Below are positions 8,969 through 18,239 of a stretch of 64,000 nt of DNA, piece after piece. This DNA comes from Hyphomicrobiales bacterium. GTDB taxonomy: Bacteria; Pseudomonadota; Alphaproteobacteria; Rhizobiales; RI-29. Numbering within the stretch: position 1 is the first letter of the stretch; each line of letters opens with the position of its first letter. A model generated the notes under the pieces. The model was given only the letters and a program-made list of their open reading frames with translations. It was not told where the DNA came from and ran no database searches. The translations under genes and the position numbers were made by a program. The DNA is taken from the NCBI GenBank assembly GCA_016125495.1, contig WGLQ01000029.1:1-64000 (forward strand). The letters run 5' to 3'.

Positions 8969-9538
8969 CTATGACTTGGCGCTCCCGAACGTTGGTGCTC
9001 TGCCGATCAGGAAACAATGCGCCCGCGAGTGGGCGTAGGCTTCATCGATCGTTGCGGCCATGCCGGAGACGTCCTTCGGCTCCTCGATCGCCGTGTAGCC
9101 GAGACCCATGACGTCGAGGATCGGCTCGACGATGCGCACGCCATAGGACGCCGATTGCCGCGACCGCAGGTGCGGTTCCTTACCCTGCAACCCGACCATC
9201 ATACAGATCGGCAGCTCGTAATCCATGGCGATGGCCCGCACGGCATTGAGCGAATCCATCAGCCCCGTCTGCTGCATCATCAGCACCGCGCGCGTCCCCG
9301 TGTAGGACATCGCCGCGCAGATCGAGACCCCCTCGTCCTCCTTGCAGATGCGCACGAGCTTGAAATCGGGGTCGCGCGAGATCGGCCAGAGGAGGCCGTC
9401 GCTCGTGACGATGTCGGGCAGCGCGACGACGAACCGCACACTGGCCCGCTTGAGTTCGGCGATGATCGCTTCGCCACTGGGCGCTGCGAACGGTGCGCCG
9501 CCGCATGCCCCGTCGCCGTGCCGAGCGGCCTCAACCAT
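8969..9538 (-). CDS. ThDP-dependent decarboxylase alpha subunit (sulfopyruvate/phosphonopyruvate decarboxylase type)
   Basis: 189 aa pyrimidine-binding (N-terminal) half of a ThDP enzyme. It has VRFVVALPDIV, the catalytic-Glu region CKEDEGVSI (Glu67/Glu69) and MMQQTGLMDSLNAV, as in ComD-like alpha subunits. The pyrophosphate-binding half is absent; a matching beta subunit is encoded at 24403-24966. The ATG at 9538 has GGGAGG just upstream and overlaps the aminotransferase stop by 8 nt (ATGGTTGA), so the pair is translationally coupled. Transamination followed by decarboxylation of a 2-oxo acid, such as cysteate via sulfopyruvate, would fit; the substrate is inference. Confidence 0.8.
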   Translation of the reverse strand: MVEAARHGDGACGGAPFAAPSGEAIIAELKRASVRFVVALPDIVTSDGLLWPISRDPDFKLVRICKEDEGVSICAAMSYTGTRAVLMMQQTGLMDSLNAVRAIAMDYELPICMMVGLQGKEPHLRSRQSASYGVRIVEPILDVMGLGYTAIEEPKDVSGMAATIDEAYAHSRAHCFLIGRAPTFGSAKS

Positions 9539-10631
9539 TACCACCTCCCTCGAGAAACATCTGCAGCGCGAGCACGGCGGCTCCGATCTCCGCCTCCCGC
9601 CCGATGGTGATGCGGATGCAATCGTCGTAGGCCGGGGCGGCAAAGCGGCGCACGGCGATGCCGCCGCGTCGCAGCGCATCGCTCGCCGCCGCTGCCGTGT
9701 GGCTGGCTTTGGGGAACCGCACGAGCACGAAATTACCCTGGCTCGGCACCGGCGCGAGACCGAGCGCCGCGAGCTGTGTTGTCAGCAGACCACGCAAACG
9801 GATGGTTGTCTCGCGCACGTGGCGCGCGTGTTCCCGATCGCCGATCGCCGCCATCGCCGCCGCGAGCGAAGGGCTTGCGACGGGGAACGTCATTCCGATC
9901 CGCATCACCGCATCGACCACCGCGCGCGGGCCGTACAGCCAACCGACGCGGGCGCCTGCAAGGCCATGAATCTTCGAGAACGTGTGCGTGACGACGACGT
10001 TCTCGGCCTCCTCGACCAGCCGGTGGCCGGGAGAATAGTCGGCCGCGTCGGCATACTCGGCATAGGCGCAGTCGAGCACCAGCAGGACGTTGCCGGGCAG
10101 GCCGGCATGCAGCCGCCGCACCTCGCTTTCCGAAAGGTAGGTGCCGGAGGGGTTGTCCGGATTGGCGAGGTAGACCATGCGCGTGCGCTCGCCGACCCGC
10201 GCGAGGATGGCCTCCACACTCGCCTTGAGCGCCTCGTCCGGTGCCGCGATTGCCACGGCATCGTTGGCCAGGGCGTAATTGGGCACCTTCGGGTAGCCAT
10301 TGGCGCTGCGAACAAGCTCGCTGCCCGGCGCGAGGTAGGCCCGGGCAAGGCGCGCCAATAGATCGTCCGAGCCGTGTCCTATCGCGATCCGGTCGGCGTC
10401 GAGTTCGTGCGCCTCCGCGATCGCCGGTGCGAGCTGTCTGTGCGGCTCCTCGAAGTAGCGCTCGATACCGCTGACCGCGGCCCGCGCAGCCTCGATGGCT
10501 CGCGGGCTCGGCCCGAAGGCGCTTTCGTTGGAGTTGAGCGCGATGGCGACCGGGGGGCCATCCAGGCCGGCCTGCGCGAGCATGTGGCCCTTGATGGTGA
10601 GCAGTCCGGGGCGGGGTGTGGGGCGCGTCAT
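9531..10631 (-). CDS. HisC-like PLP-dependent class I/II aminotransferase
   Basis: 366 aa from the ATG at 10631. The fold-type I layout is clear: LNSNESAFGPSP (33-44), GHGSDDLL, NPDNPSGTYLS (157-168), DCAYAEY and the PLP lysine Lys220 in HTFSKIHGLAG, followed by AGARVGW. It resembles histidinol-phosphate aminotransferases, but no his genes are nearby, and coupling to the decarboxylase subunit suggests it feeds a 2-oxo acid to that enzyme. The start faces an AstE-like gene across a 119-nt divergent region. Confidence 0.85.
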   Translation of the reverse strand: MTRPTPRPGLLTIKGHMLAQAGLDGPPVAIALNSNESAFGPSPRAIEAARAAVSGIERYFEEPHRQLAPAIAEAHELDADRIAIGHGSDDLLARLARAYLAPGSELVRSANGYPKVPNYALANDAVAIAAPDEALKASVEAILARVGERTRMVYLANPDNPSGTYLSESEVRRLHAGLPGNVLLVLDCAYAEYADAADYSPGHRLVEEAENVVVTHTFSKIHGLAGARVGWLYGPRAVVDAVMRIGMTFPVASPSLAAAMAAIGDREHARHVRETTIRLRGLLTTQLAALGLAPVPSQGNFVLVRFPKASHTAAAASDALRRGGIAVRRFAAPAYDDCIRITIGREAEIGAAVLALQMFLEGGGNG

Positions 10632-10677
10632 TGCCGGCTCATGTTGTCCTAGGTCGCCATCTATCACATTGCCGGTT

Positions 10678-10711
10678 CGAATTTTCAATTCGCTTTCGCT
10701 GATCTTATGCT
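10678..10711 (+). promoter_or_regulatory. Divergent control region: palindrome and weak promoter
   Basis: CGAATT-TTC-AATTCG is a perfect 6-bp inverted repeat (10678-10692). It overlaps a possible plus-strand promoter, TTTCAA (10683-10688), 17 nt, TATGCT (10706-10711), ahead of the deacylase gene. This is the only obvious symmetric site between the divergent operons. Confidence 0.35.
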
Positions 10712-10750
10712 AGGCACGGTCCAGCACCTGTCCCGCATACCGGAGCCACC

Positions 10751-11794
10751 ATGCCGGAGAGCGCGCCGGTCAGCCGGCTGACGAGCACGATCGACCTTTC
10801 AGCGCCTGGCAAGCGGTTCGGGGAGCTTTGCCTGCGCTGGTCGGACAACGCCCAGCCGCTCGGCTATCACGCCATTCCGGTCGTCGCCATCGTGGGCAAG
10901 CCCGGGCCGAGCGCGCTCCTCGTAGCCGGTGTCCACGGCGACGAGTTCGAGGGTCCCGCCGCGCTCATGCGTCTCGCCCACGCGCTCGAGCCGGACGAGG
11001 TCGATGGCCGCATCGTCATCCTCCCGGCCCTCAACATGCCGGCGGTTGAGCGCTCGAGCCGTGTCTCCCCGCTCGACGGCGTCAATCTCAACCGGGCCTT
11101 TCCGGGCGATCGCGACGGCGGTCCGTCCGCCATGCTCGCGCACTACGTCGAGGCGGTCCTGATGCCTGGCTGCGACCTCGTGGTCGATCTCCACAGCGGC
11201 GGGAAGGCCTCCGTTTTCACCCCATGCGCCCTTGCCGCGCGGGATGGGGATCGGCTCCTCGAGGCGCGCAATTTCGCGCTTGCCAGGGCATTCGGCGCCC
11301 AGACGGTCTGGGTTCTCGGCGGCTTCAACGACAATCGCAGCGTCAATGCCGCCGCCGCCCGTTGCAAGGTTCCGATGATCGCTGCCGAACTCGGTGGCGG
11401 GGGCGGCTGCGAGCCGGCCCTCGTGGCGCTCGCCGAGGTGGGCGTTCGGCGCTGCCTCGCCGCCGTCGGCATCCTCGCCGATGCGCCGGCACCTCCGGAT
11501 TGGACCACTGGCCGGCCACGCCCGGTCGAGATCCGTTCGCTTTCACAGAATGTTTATGCTCCCTTGAATGGCGTCTTCGAGCGCGCGTTCGCGGCCGGCG
11601 ACGAAGTCGAGGCGGGCGATGTCGCCGGCCGGCTGTACCTCCTCGACGAACCGGGCCGGGTCCCGATCGAACTACGCTTTCCCGTGAGCGGTCTGGTTCT
11701 TGCCCACGGCAACAGGGGGCATGCTATGCGGGGCGACATGTTGGCGATGGTCGCGGCCGACGCGACCGACGTGGAACTGGGAGGAGCCTCATGA
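10751..11794 (+). CDS. Succinylglutamate desuccinylase/aspartoacylase (DoeB-like) zinc deacylase
   Basis: 347 aa M14-like zinc amidohydrolase. VHGDE (His62, Glu65) and VDLHSGG (His148) supply the zinc ligands, and the substrate-binding NLNRAFPG is at 112-119. The C-terminal third is the small beta domain found in N-acetyl-diaminobutyrate deacetylase DoeB-type proteins. It would remove an acyl group from an amino acid in the cytoplasm. Its stop overlaps the ATG of the Rieske gene (ATGA at 11791), so both probably serve one pathway. Substrate not determined. Confidence 0.82.
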   Translation: MPESAPVSRLTSTIDLSAPGKRFGELCLRWSDNAQPLGYHAIPVVAIVGKPGPSALLVAGVHGDEFEGPAALMRLAHALEPDEVDGRIVILPALNMPAVERSSRVSPLDGVNLNRAFPGDRDGGPSAMLAHYVEAVLMPGCDLVVDLHSGGKASVFTPCALAARDGDRLLEARNFALARAFGAQTVWVLGGFNDNRSVNAAAARCKVPMIAAELGGGGGCEPALVALAEVGVRRCLAAVGILADAPAPPDWTTGRPRPVEIRSLSQNVYAPLNGVFERAFAAGDEVEAGDVAGRLYLLDEPGRVPIELRFPVSGLVLAHGNRGHAMRGDMLAMVAADATDVELGGAS

Positions 11795-12831
11795 CAACGG
11801 CGAGCTTCGTTCGCAATGCCTGGTACGTGGCGGGCTGGAGCCGCGACTTCGGTCGCGAAATGCGCGCCCTTCGCATCCTCGGGGAGGACGTGGTCTTCTA
11901 CCGGCGCGAGGACGGCGCGCCGGTCGCCTTGGAGGACGCCTGCCCCCACCGCAAGCTGCCGCTTTCCAAGGGCCGCCTCATCGGTGACGACGTCGAGTGC
12001 GGTTATCACGGGTTGACGTTCGACTGCTCCGGCGCCTGCGTCCGCGCGCCGACCCAGGAAGGGCACATCCCGGCTCGCGCCGTGGTCCACAGCTATCCCG
12101 TGGCGGATCGCTGGGATCTCCTCTGGGTTTGGATGGGTGAGCCGGCCGCCGCCGACCCCGAGGCGATCATCGACATTCCGCATTTCGACGATCCGACCTG
12201 GGGGCGCACGCCCGGCGGCAGCATGGACGTCGCTTGCAATTACCTTTACGTCATGGACAACCTCCTCGATCCGTCCCATGTCGCCTGGGTGCACGTGACA
12301 TCGTTCGCCGGTGCCGGCACCGAGAGCGAGCCGCTGCGGGTCGACACGCTCGAGGATGGCGTGCTCGTCTGGCGCTGGCTGAACGATCGCCCGCCGCCGC
12401 CCTACTATGCGAACCTTGTCCGGTTTTCCGGCAATTGCGATCGCAAGCAGCACTATGAGTGCCGCGTCCCCTCGATCGCGATCAACAAGTCGATATTCAC
12501 GCCCAAGGGTACGGGAGGATCGGAAGGCGCGCTTCCCGCCGAGGCTTTCATCAACGTCTCTTACAACTTCATGACGCCCGTCGACGAGGCCAACACCCGC
12601 TACTTCTGGTTCCAGCATCGCAACACCGACCCCGACAACGCGGAGGTCTCGCAGCGGATGTTCGAAGGAGCGAAAATGGCGTTCGAGGAGGATCGCCTCG
12701 TTCTCGTACACGTTCAGGACGGCATGGCTCGCTCGCGCACGCCGCATTTCAATCTCGGCATCGATGCGGGCGCCGTCCGCTTTCGTCAGATGGTGGACCG
12801 GCGCATCGCTGGCGAACGGCCAGCGGGCTGA
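11791..12831 (+). CDS. Rieske non-heme iron oxygenase, VanA-like
   Basis: 346 aa. The N-terminal Rieske [2Fe-2S] domain has CPH (Cys51, His53) and CGYH (Cys70, His73). The catalytic domain has DNLLDPSHVAWVH giving Asp160, His163 and His168 as mononuclear iron ligands, with bridging Asn157 or Asp156. Layout and length match vanillate demethylase oxygenase-type enzymes (demethylation or hydroxylation). The start is fixed by the 4-nt overlap with the deacylase gene and GGGAGGAG upstream. No reductase is encoded nearby, so electrons must come from elsewhere. Confidence 0.88.
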   Translation: MTTASFVRNAWYVAGWSRDFGREMRALRILGEDVVFYRREDGAPVALEDACPHRKLPLSKGRLIGDDVECGYHGLTFDCSGACVRAPTQEGHIPARAVVHSYPVADRWDLLWVWMGEPAAADPEAIIDIPHFDDPTWGRTPGGSMDVACNYLYVMDNLLDPSHVAWVHVTSFAGAGTESEPLRVDTLEDGVLVWRWLNDRPPPPYYANLVRFSGNCDRKQHYECRVPSIAINKSIFTPKGTGGSEGALPAEAFINVSYNFMTPVDEANTRYFWFQHRNTDPDNAEVSQRMFEGAKMAFEEDRLVLVHVQDGMARSRTPHFNLGIDAGAVRFRQMVDRRIAGERPAG

Positions 12832-12849
12832 GTTGGCGCCGCAACTCAG
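12828..12849. terminator. Perfect hairpin spanning both stop codons of a convergent gene pair
   Basis: CTGAGTTG and CAACTCAG pair perfectly around GCGCCG. The left arm holds the Rieske stop and the right arm the stop of the oppositely oriented oxidoreductase. No T-run, so a bidirectional mRNA 3' end or weak terminator. Confidence 0.5.
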
Positions 12850-15068
12850 GAGGCCGCGATCCCGGCCCCCCCTTCGCTCTCCGCGAGCGGGCGGATGGAA
12901 ACGCGCGTGTCACTGACCGCCGGTGACTTGCCGGTGCGCGCCGTCGACGCACGGACCAGTGCGCTGACCGTGCCCCCGCTCGTGGTCCGCTTGCGCCAAT
13001 GCCCGTGCACCATGGCCACGACACCCGGACGCACCAGCCGGCCGACACGCGCAACGGCAATGAGTTCGCCCAGTGCGTTGGAGACGACGACCATGCTGCC
13101 GTCGGCTATGCCGAGGGCTTGCGCATCTGCCTCGTTGATCGAGATTTCCAGGGGCTCGGCGGATGACGCCGTCGCCTCGCCGTCGCCATAGCAGGAGTTG
13201 AGGAACCGGTGTGACTTCGAACTGATCAGATGGAATGGATGGCGCTCGGCGTCCCGCCTCTTCGCACCTCCCGCCTCGACATGGCATGGCAGCGGGTCGA
13301 CCGGTGTGCCATCCTGTCCACCCTCGTAGCCTTGTCGGAAATGCGCCATCACGAATGCGCCCCTGGCGGCGAGGGAGGAGGCGAATTCCGCCTTGCCGCT
13401 CGGGGTCGGAAAGCGCCCATCGGCGTGCGGCAGCCGAGTTTCCGCAGCACCGACCGCGAGACGTGCGGAGCCTTTATCGAGAAGCGCCTCGAGAGTGATG
13501 CCCGCGAGCGCTGGATGGGTCCAGTCGAGCGCCTCGCGCGCGATCTCGAGATCGCTCCTCAGGAGGCTCGGATGCGCTTTCGCAAGGCCTGTCGCCTCGG
13601 CGAGTCGCCGGAAGAGTTCCGCGTTGGAGACGGCTTCGCCGAGCGGTTCGATCGCCGGCAGGTTGGCCATGAGATGGAAATGACCCCAGCTGTACATGAT
13701 GTCGAACTGCTCGAGCTGGGTCGTGGCCGGCAGCACGATGTCGGCATGCTCGGCCGTCTCGGTCATGAACTGTTCGCTGACGATGAGGAAGAGATCGCTG
13801 CGCGCGAGCCCGGCGAGCACCTTGTTCTGCTCCCCGCACGCAGAAAGGGGATTGCAATTGTAGACGACCAGCGCCTCGATTGGCGGCTCCAGTGACCTTT
13901 CGCCGGTGAGCAGCGGCCCGAGTTCGAAAAGGTTGAGGACGCGCGTGCCGGGACGAATGAGGTCGGCGCGCGTCAGAGCCGCCCGGTTGATCGGAAAGGC
14001 ACGGCCGGCACTCTGCATGATGCCGCCGCCGACCTCGCGCCATGAGCCCGTCAGCACCGAGATCGCGCATATCGCCCGCACGGCGTCGCCACCGTTCTCC
14101 TGGCGCTCGAGCGCGACGCCGAGCCGCATGGCCAGCGGCTGGGCGGCGGCAAGCGCCTGCGCGAGAGCCACGATTTCCCCGGCGGCAAGCCCCGTTACGC
14201 GGCCTGCGACCTCCGGCGGCCAGTCGCGCGCGCGCTCGGCGAGTTCATCGATCCCGATCGCGGATCGCCGGGTGAATTCCTCATCCACCAGCCCATCGCG
14301 AAAGAGGACGTGGATGACCCCGAGCGCGAGCGCGCAATCCGTTCCCGGCAGCGGCTGCACGTGCGTGTCTGCCTTGCGTGCCGTCCGCGACAGCCGCGGG
14401 TCGATGACCGTGAGTTTCGCGCCCCGCCTCCTGGCCTCGGAGATGAAATGCCAGTGATGCGGCCCGGTCGCCACGATATTGCAGCCCCAGAGCACGATGT
14501 GTCGGGCGTGCGCGAAGCTCTCGGCATCGAGTCCCGCGGTCGGCCCGAGTACCATGTTGTGGGCGAGCCCGGCGCCCGAATTGCAGAAGGTGCGTTCCGC
14601 GATCGAGGCGCCGAGCGCGTTGAAGAAGGGATCGCCGCAGTGCAGGCCGTTGACCAGCCCCTGCTGGCCGAGATAGCTGCACGGCAGGATCGCTTCAGAG
14701 CCACGCCGCGCGGCGATCGCACCGAGCCGCTCCGCGATCTCTACCAGCGCCTCGTTCCAGGTGATCCGCGCGAAGCGCCCCTCACCCTTGGCGCCAACGC
14801 GTCGCAGTGGATGCAGGATGCGCCCGGGGTGATGAACGCGCCGTTCGTAGTTCCTGACCTTGGCGCAGAGCGAGCCACGCGTGAAAGGGTGTTCCGGATC
14901 GCCCGCCACCCCGATGATGCGATCCTGCTCCACGTGTGTCAGCATCGCGCATGTATCGGGGCAGTCGTGCGGGCAGGCGTTCCTGACCGTGCGCCGACCG
15001 TCGCCGGCCGCGCTGCCGCCAGCCGACCCGCCGACGTCCGTGCCAGCGCCACCCGGACCGATCATCAT
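12846..15068 (-). CDS. Molybdopterin-dependent oxidoreductase with [4Fe-4S] cluster (DMSO reductase superfamily)
   Basis: 740 aa from the ATG at 15068, which has GGAGG 8 nt upstream; a longer start at 15143 lies within the upstream ATPase gene. Cys32, Cys36, Cys40 (CPHDCPDTC) and Cys68 (SLCAK) bind a 4Fe-4S cluster, followed by the molybdopterin domains (LWGCNIVATGPHHWHF, VIDPRLSRTARKAD) and the C-terminal dinucleotide-binding domain (HLISSKSHRFLNSCYGD). There is no Tat signal, so it is probably cytoplasmic. Its position at the end of a polyamine-type ABC operon suggests it acts on the imported compound or a product. Formate-dehydrogenase-like activity is possible but not shown. Confidence 0.82.
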   Translation of the reverse strand: MMIGPGGAGTDVGGSAGGSAAGDGRRTVRNACPHDCPDTCAMLTHVEQDRIIGVAGDPEHPFTRGSLCAKVRNYERRVHHPGRILHPLRRVGAKGEGRFARITWNEALVEIAERLGAIAARRGSEAILPCSYLGQQGLVNGLHCGDPFFNALGASIAERTFCNSGAGLAHNMVLGPTAGLDAESFAHARHIVLWGCNIVATGPHHWHFISEARRRGAKLTVIDPRLSRTARKADTHVQPLPGTDCALALGVIHVLFRDGLVDEEFTRRSAIGIDELAERARDWPPEVAGRVTGLAAGEIVALAQALAAAQPLAMRLGVALERQENGGDAVRAICAISVLTGSWREVGGGIMQSAGRAFPINRAALTRADLIRPGTRVLNLFELGPLLTGERSLEPPIEALVVYNCNPLSACGEQNKVLAGLARSDLFLIVSEQFMTETAEHADIVLPATTQLEQFDIMYSWGHFHLMANLPAIEPLGEAVSNAELFRRLAEATGLAKAHPSLLRSDLEIAREALDWTHPALAGITLEALLDKGSARLAVGAAETRLPHADGRFPTPSGKAEFASSLAARGAFVMAHFRQGYEGGQDGTPVDPLPCHVEAGGAKRRDAERHPFHLISSKSHRFLNSCYGDGEATASSAEPLEISINEADAQALGIADGSMVVVSNALGELIAVARVGRLVRPGVVAMVHGHWRKRTTSGGTVSALVRASTARTGKSPAVSDTRVSIRPLAESEGGAGIAAS

Positions 15069-15117
15069 CTCGCCCGCCTCCATCGAGGTCGGGTCGGCGC
15101 CCCAGGCCGGTTCGCGC

Positions 15118-16191
15118 TCATCGCGTTTCGAGCACGAGGGCATCCTCCGGCCGCCATGCGAGTACGACTTTGTCGCCGACCCGCACCGTGACTTCCTCCG
15201 GTCGCGTTTCGGTGAGGATCGGCTTGCCGCGGCCGACGTCGATCAGCAGGTCGAGGAGGTTGCCGGAGAACGTGCTGGCGATAACCGTTCCCTGCATCCG
15301 GCTGCCGCCACCGCCACCCGAGCCCTCCGGCAACGCCGCGATGTGCTCCGGGCGCACCCCGACGCTGACCCGCTCACCGACTCGCCGGTCACCGGCCTTC
15401 GCGCGCACCGTCGTACCATCCTCGAGGCGCACCGTCGCGATTCCTGCGTGGTTCTCGGTGAGCGTCCCCTCGAGCAGGTTGATGCGTCCGACGAAGCCGG
15501 CAACGAACGTCGACTTCGGGCGGTTGTAGATTTCCTCCGCGGTGCCCAGCTGTTCGAGGAGGCCCTCGTTCATCACGGCGATGCGGTCCGACATGCTCAT
15601 CGCCTCCGTCTGGTCGTGCGTCACGAACACGGTGGTGATCTGCAATTCTTTCTGGATGCGCCGCAGTTCGAACTGCATCGTCTCGCGCAGTTTCAGATCG
15701 AGCGCGCCGAGCGGCTCGTCCATGAGCAGCACGCGCGGCGGATAGGCCACGGCCCGCGCCACCGCGATGCGTTGCGCCTGGCCACCGCTCAGCTCCGATG
15801 GGTAGCGGTTTTCCACCCCAGGCAGCCGCACCAGCTCGAGCAGCTCGCGCACGCGCGGTTCGATCCGTTCGCGCGGCGTGCGCCGCTCGCGCAGTGGGAA
15901 CGCGATGTTCTCTGCGATCGTCAGGTGCGGAAAGAGCGCATAGTCCTGAAAGACCATGCCGATCTCGCGTCGCTGCGGCGGCAGGTCGGTGACGTCGTCG
16001 TCGCCGAGCAGGATCTGGCCCTGCGTCGGATCGATGAATCCGGCGATCAGCCGCAGCGTCGTCGTCTTGCCGCAGCCCGAAGGCCCGAGGAGGGTGATGA
16101 ACTCCCCCTCCTCGATTTCGAGGTCGAGTGCCCGAAGGGCGGTGACCGCGCCATAGCTCTTGCTGACGCTTTTCAGAGTGACGCGCGACAT
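15118..16191 (-). CDS. Polyamine-type ABC transporter ATP-binding protein (PotA-like)
   Basis: 357 aa with Walker A GPSGCGKTT (36-44), signature LSGGQAQR (133-140), Walker B MDEP (156-159) and a C-terminal TOBE domain from about 280. Motifs are intact. It energises the permease pair encoded just upstream. Its 3' end is 49 nt from the chosen start of the molybdopterin enzyme. Confidence 0.92.
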   Translation of the reverse strand: MSRVTLKSVSKSYGAVTALRALDLEIEEGEFITLLGPSGCGKTTTLRLIAGFIDPTQGQILLGDDDVTDLPPQRREIGMVFQDYALFPHLTIAENIAFPLRERRTPRERIEPRVRELLELVRLPGVENRYPSELSGGQAQRIAVARAVAYPPRVLLMDEPLGALDLKLRETMQFELRRIQKELQITTVFVTHDQTEAMSMSDRIAVMNEGLLEQLGTAEEIYNRPKSTFVAGFVGRINLLEGTLTENHAGIATVRLEDGTTVRAKAGDRRVGERVSVGVRPEHIAALPEGSGGGGGSRMQGTVIASTFSGNLLDLLIDVGRGKPILTETRPEEVTVRVGDKVVLAWRPEDALVLETR

Positions 16192-16222
16192 GCACTGCCC
16201 CCGGTCGTCGTGGTTCGCGTCA

Positions 16223-17299
16223 CTATTGGGCGACCATCCGGTTCCACTCGTCCGTCCAGTCGGAGATTTGGAACTTCGAGTAGTCCGTGCGCTGCTGCTT
16301 CTGGATCTTCACCGGGTCGAGGACCAGCATCTCCGCGATCACCGGGTCCTCGCCCATGCGAGCGATGGCGTTGCGGTTGATCGGCGTGATGCCGCTCTTC
16401 TTGGCGAAGAGGAGCTGGAATTCCTCGTCGAGGTATTCGTTGAGGAACCAGTGCGCGGCCTCCACGTTCGTGCTGTTGCTCATGATGCCGAGCCAGCCTT
16501 CCTTGGCGACACCCACCATGCCTTCCTTGATGAAGGGATGCACGCTGGTGACGTTGACGCCCGCGTTCTTCGCCCTGAGGCACCAGCCGGCATTCGAGAC
16601 CGAGGCATAGACGTCGCCCGACTGGTACTGTTGCACGAGCTCGCCGCCCTGCGACCAGAACTTGAGGATTTTCATGGCCTTGAGCATTTCGAGGGCGGGT
16701 TTGATATTGTTTTCATCGCCACCCGTCGCATAGGCGAGCGAGCCGAGATTGGCGAGTCCACCGCCCGAGTTGATGTCGGGAAAGGAAATCCGCCCCTCGA
16801 GTTCCGGGCGCACGAGATCCTTGTAGGTCGTCGGGGCCGGGATGCCGAGTTCTGCGAACTTGTCCTTATTGTAGCAAATGACCTCCTGGGTGTGCCAGGA
16901 CCCGATCATGTTCTCGTTGTACTGGTAGGCGTCCATGTGCTGCTTGTTGGGGATCAGCTCCAGGTTGAGCTTCTGGAGGAAGCCGGCCTCGAGGATGTCG
17001 GAGACCTGCGCGTCGAGAATCTCCATGATGTCGAACGGGGCCTGGCCGCGTGCCGCGACGACTTTCGCGAAGTTCGCCTGCGGGCTACCGGTGACGAACT
17101 CGATCTTGCCGCCTTCGGCCTCGAAGCGCGGCACGATGCGCTCTTCCATGTTGGCCTTCCAGGAGCCGCCCCAGGTTCCGATTCGCAGCGTTACGCCATC
17201 GAATTTTCCGGCGAGCGCGGGTCCGGCGAGCGCCTGCGTGATTGCGAGCAGGGTCCCGACGATCAGGGCCTTGCCGCCAGTCGACTTCCATCCACTCAT
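16223..17299 (-). CDS. Polyamine-type ABC transporter periplasmic binding protein (PotD-like)
   Basis: 358 aa with a signal peptide (about 1-30, cleavage near GPALA) and a family-1 solute-binding fold typical of spermidine/putrescine systems: LRIGTWGGSWKAN, PFDIMEILDA, EVICYNKDKFAELGIPAPTTYKDLV and GRISFPDINSGGG. The start is supported by GGAGGAGG upstream. Polyamine or a related organic cation is the family expectation; the ligand is unproven. Confidence 0.9.
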   Translation of the reverse strand: MSGWKSTGGKALIVGTLLAITQALAGPALAGKFDGVTLRIGTWGGSWKANMEERIVPRFEAEGGKIEFVTGSPQANFAKVVAARGQAPFDIMEILDAQVSDILEAGFLQKLNLELIPNKQHMDAYQYNENMIGSWHTQEVICYNKDKFAELGIPAPTTYKDLVRPELEGRISFPDINSGGGLANLGSLAYATGGDENNIKPALEMLKAMKILKFWSQGGELVQQYQSGDVYASVSNAGWCLRAKNAGVNVTSVHPFIKEGMVGVAKEGWLGIMSNSTNVEAAHWFLNEYLDEEFQLLFAKKSGITPINRNAIARMGEDPVIAEMLVLDPVKIQKQQRTDYSKFQISDWTDEWNRMVAQ

Positions 17300-17368
17300 T
17301 CGTATTCCTCCTCCAAGTAGAGAACCGGACGCGCCTTCCGGCCAACCGGTCGTCGCGTCAACTCCCAG

Positions 17369-18235
17369 TCAGCGCCCTCCTCCGCCCCCCGTTCGGAGCA
17401 GGACCTCGAGCCCCACCACCCGCTGCATGACGAGAAGCAGCGCGAGGCAAACCAGTATCACCACGCTCGCCGAGGCCATGAGGCTCGGGTCGAAGTCGTT
17501 CTCGAGCGCAAAGAAGATTTCGACGGGGTAGGTGACGAACCCCGGCACCGTGAGGAAGATCGAGATCGGCACGTCTGCGAACGACACCATGAAGGCATAG
17601 AGCGCACCCGCATAGACCCCCGGCATGATCACCGGCAGCGTCACCCGCCGGAATGCGCGCCAGGGCGTTGCGCCGTGGATGACAGCGGCCTCCTCGAGCC
17701 GCCGGTCGAAGCGCTGCAGGATGGCCGTGACGGTGCCGACCACATAGGGCGTCGCAACGAAGATGTGGCCGAGCGCGAGGCCCGCCAGCGTGCCCTGCCA
17801 GTAGAGCCCGGTGAGGTCGCCGACCAGATAGTAGAGCTGAAGGAAAGCAATTCCCGTCACGATGGAGGGAATCTGCAATGGCGCCCGGAAGATTGCCGCG
17901 ATCAGCGCCTTTCCGGGCAGGTTGCTCCTGACCAGACCGAGCGCGGCCGGCACCCCGAGCAGGCACGCCCCGACCGCCGAGATCGCGGCGAGCGCGAAGC
18001 TGAGCCCGAGCGCCTCGAATTGTGTTCGCGGTATCTGAGTGTACCAGTGGAAGGACAGGTTCTTCGGTGGGAAATCGAAGGAGGCGTCGACCGTTTCGGT
18101 GGGACCGTTGAACGATGTTCCGATCACCACGACGATGGGTGCGAGCAGGAAGATGTAGGACAGTGAGCAGTAGAGCCAGAAGAGACCCTTGCCGAGGCGG
18201 CGTTGCACGCGGTGGATGGAAAAGGGCCTGGCCAT
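17369..18235 (-). CDS. ABC transporter permease (PotC-like)
   Basis: 288 aa membrane permease with about six helices, the first near residues 17-42. The docking loop reads EEAAVIHGATPWRAFRRVTLPVI, and the family motif FADVPISIFLTVPG is present. It starts 4 nt after the stop of the partner permease and lies upstream of the binding-protein gene, so all four transporter genes form one operon. Confidence 0.9.
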   Translation of the reverse strand: MARPFSIHRVQRRLGKGLFWLYCSLSYIFLLAPIVVVIGTSFNGPTETVDASFDFPPKNLSFHWYTQIPRTQFEALGLSFALAAISAVGACLLGVPAALGLVRSNLPGKALIAAIFRAPLQIPSIVTGIAFLQLYYLVGDLTGLYWQGTLAGLALGHIFVATPYVVGTVTAILQRFDRRLEEAAVIHGATPWRAFRRVTLPVIMPGVYAGALYAFMVSFADVPISIFLTVPGFVTYPVEIFFALENDFDPSLMASASVVILVCLALLLVMQRVVGLEVLLRTGGGGGR

Positions 18236-18239
18236 CTGT

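Noticed and set aside
8969-10631. Histidine biosynthesis or fosfomycin-type phosphonate cluster
   Set aside because: The HisC-like gene has no his neighbours, and no phosphoenolpyruvate mutase gene is present.
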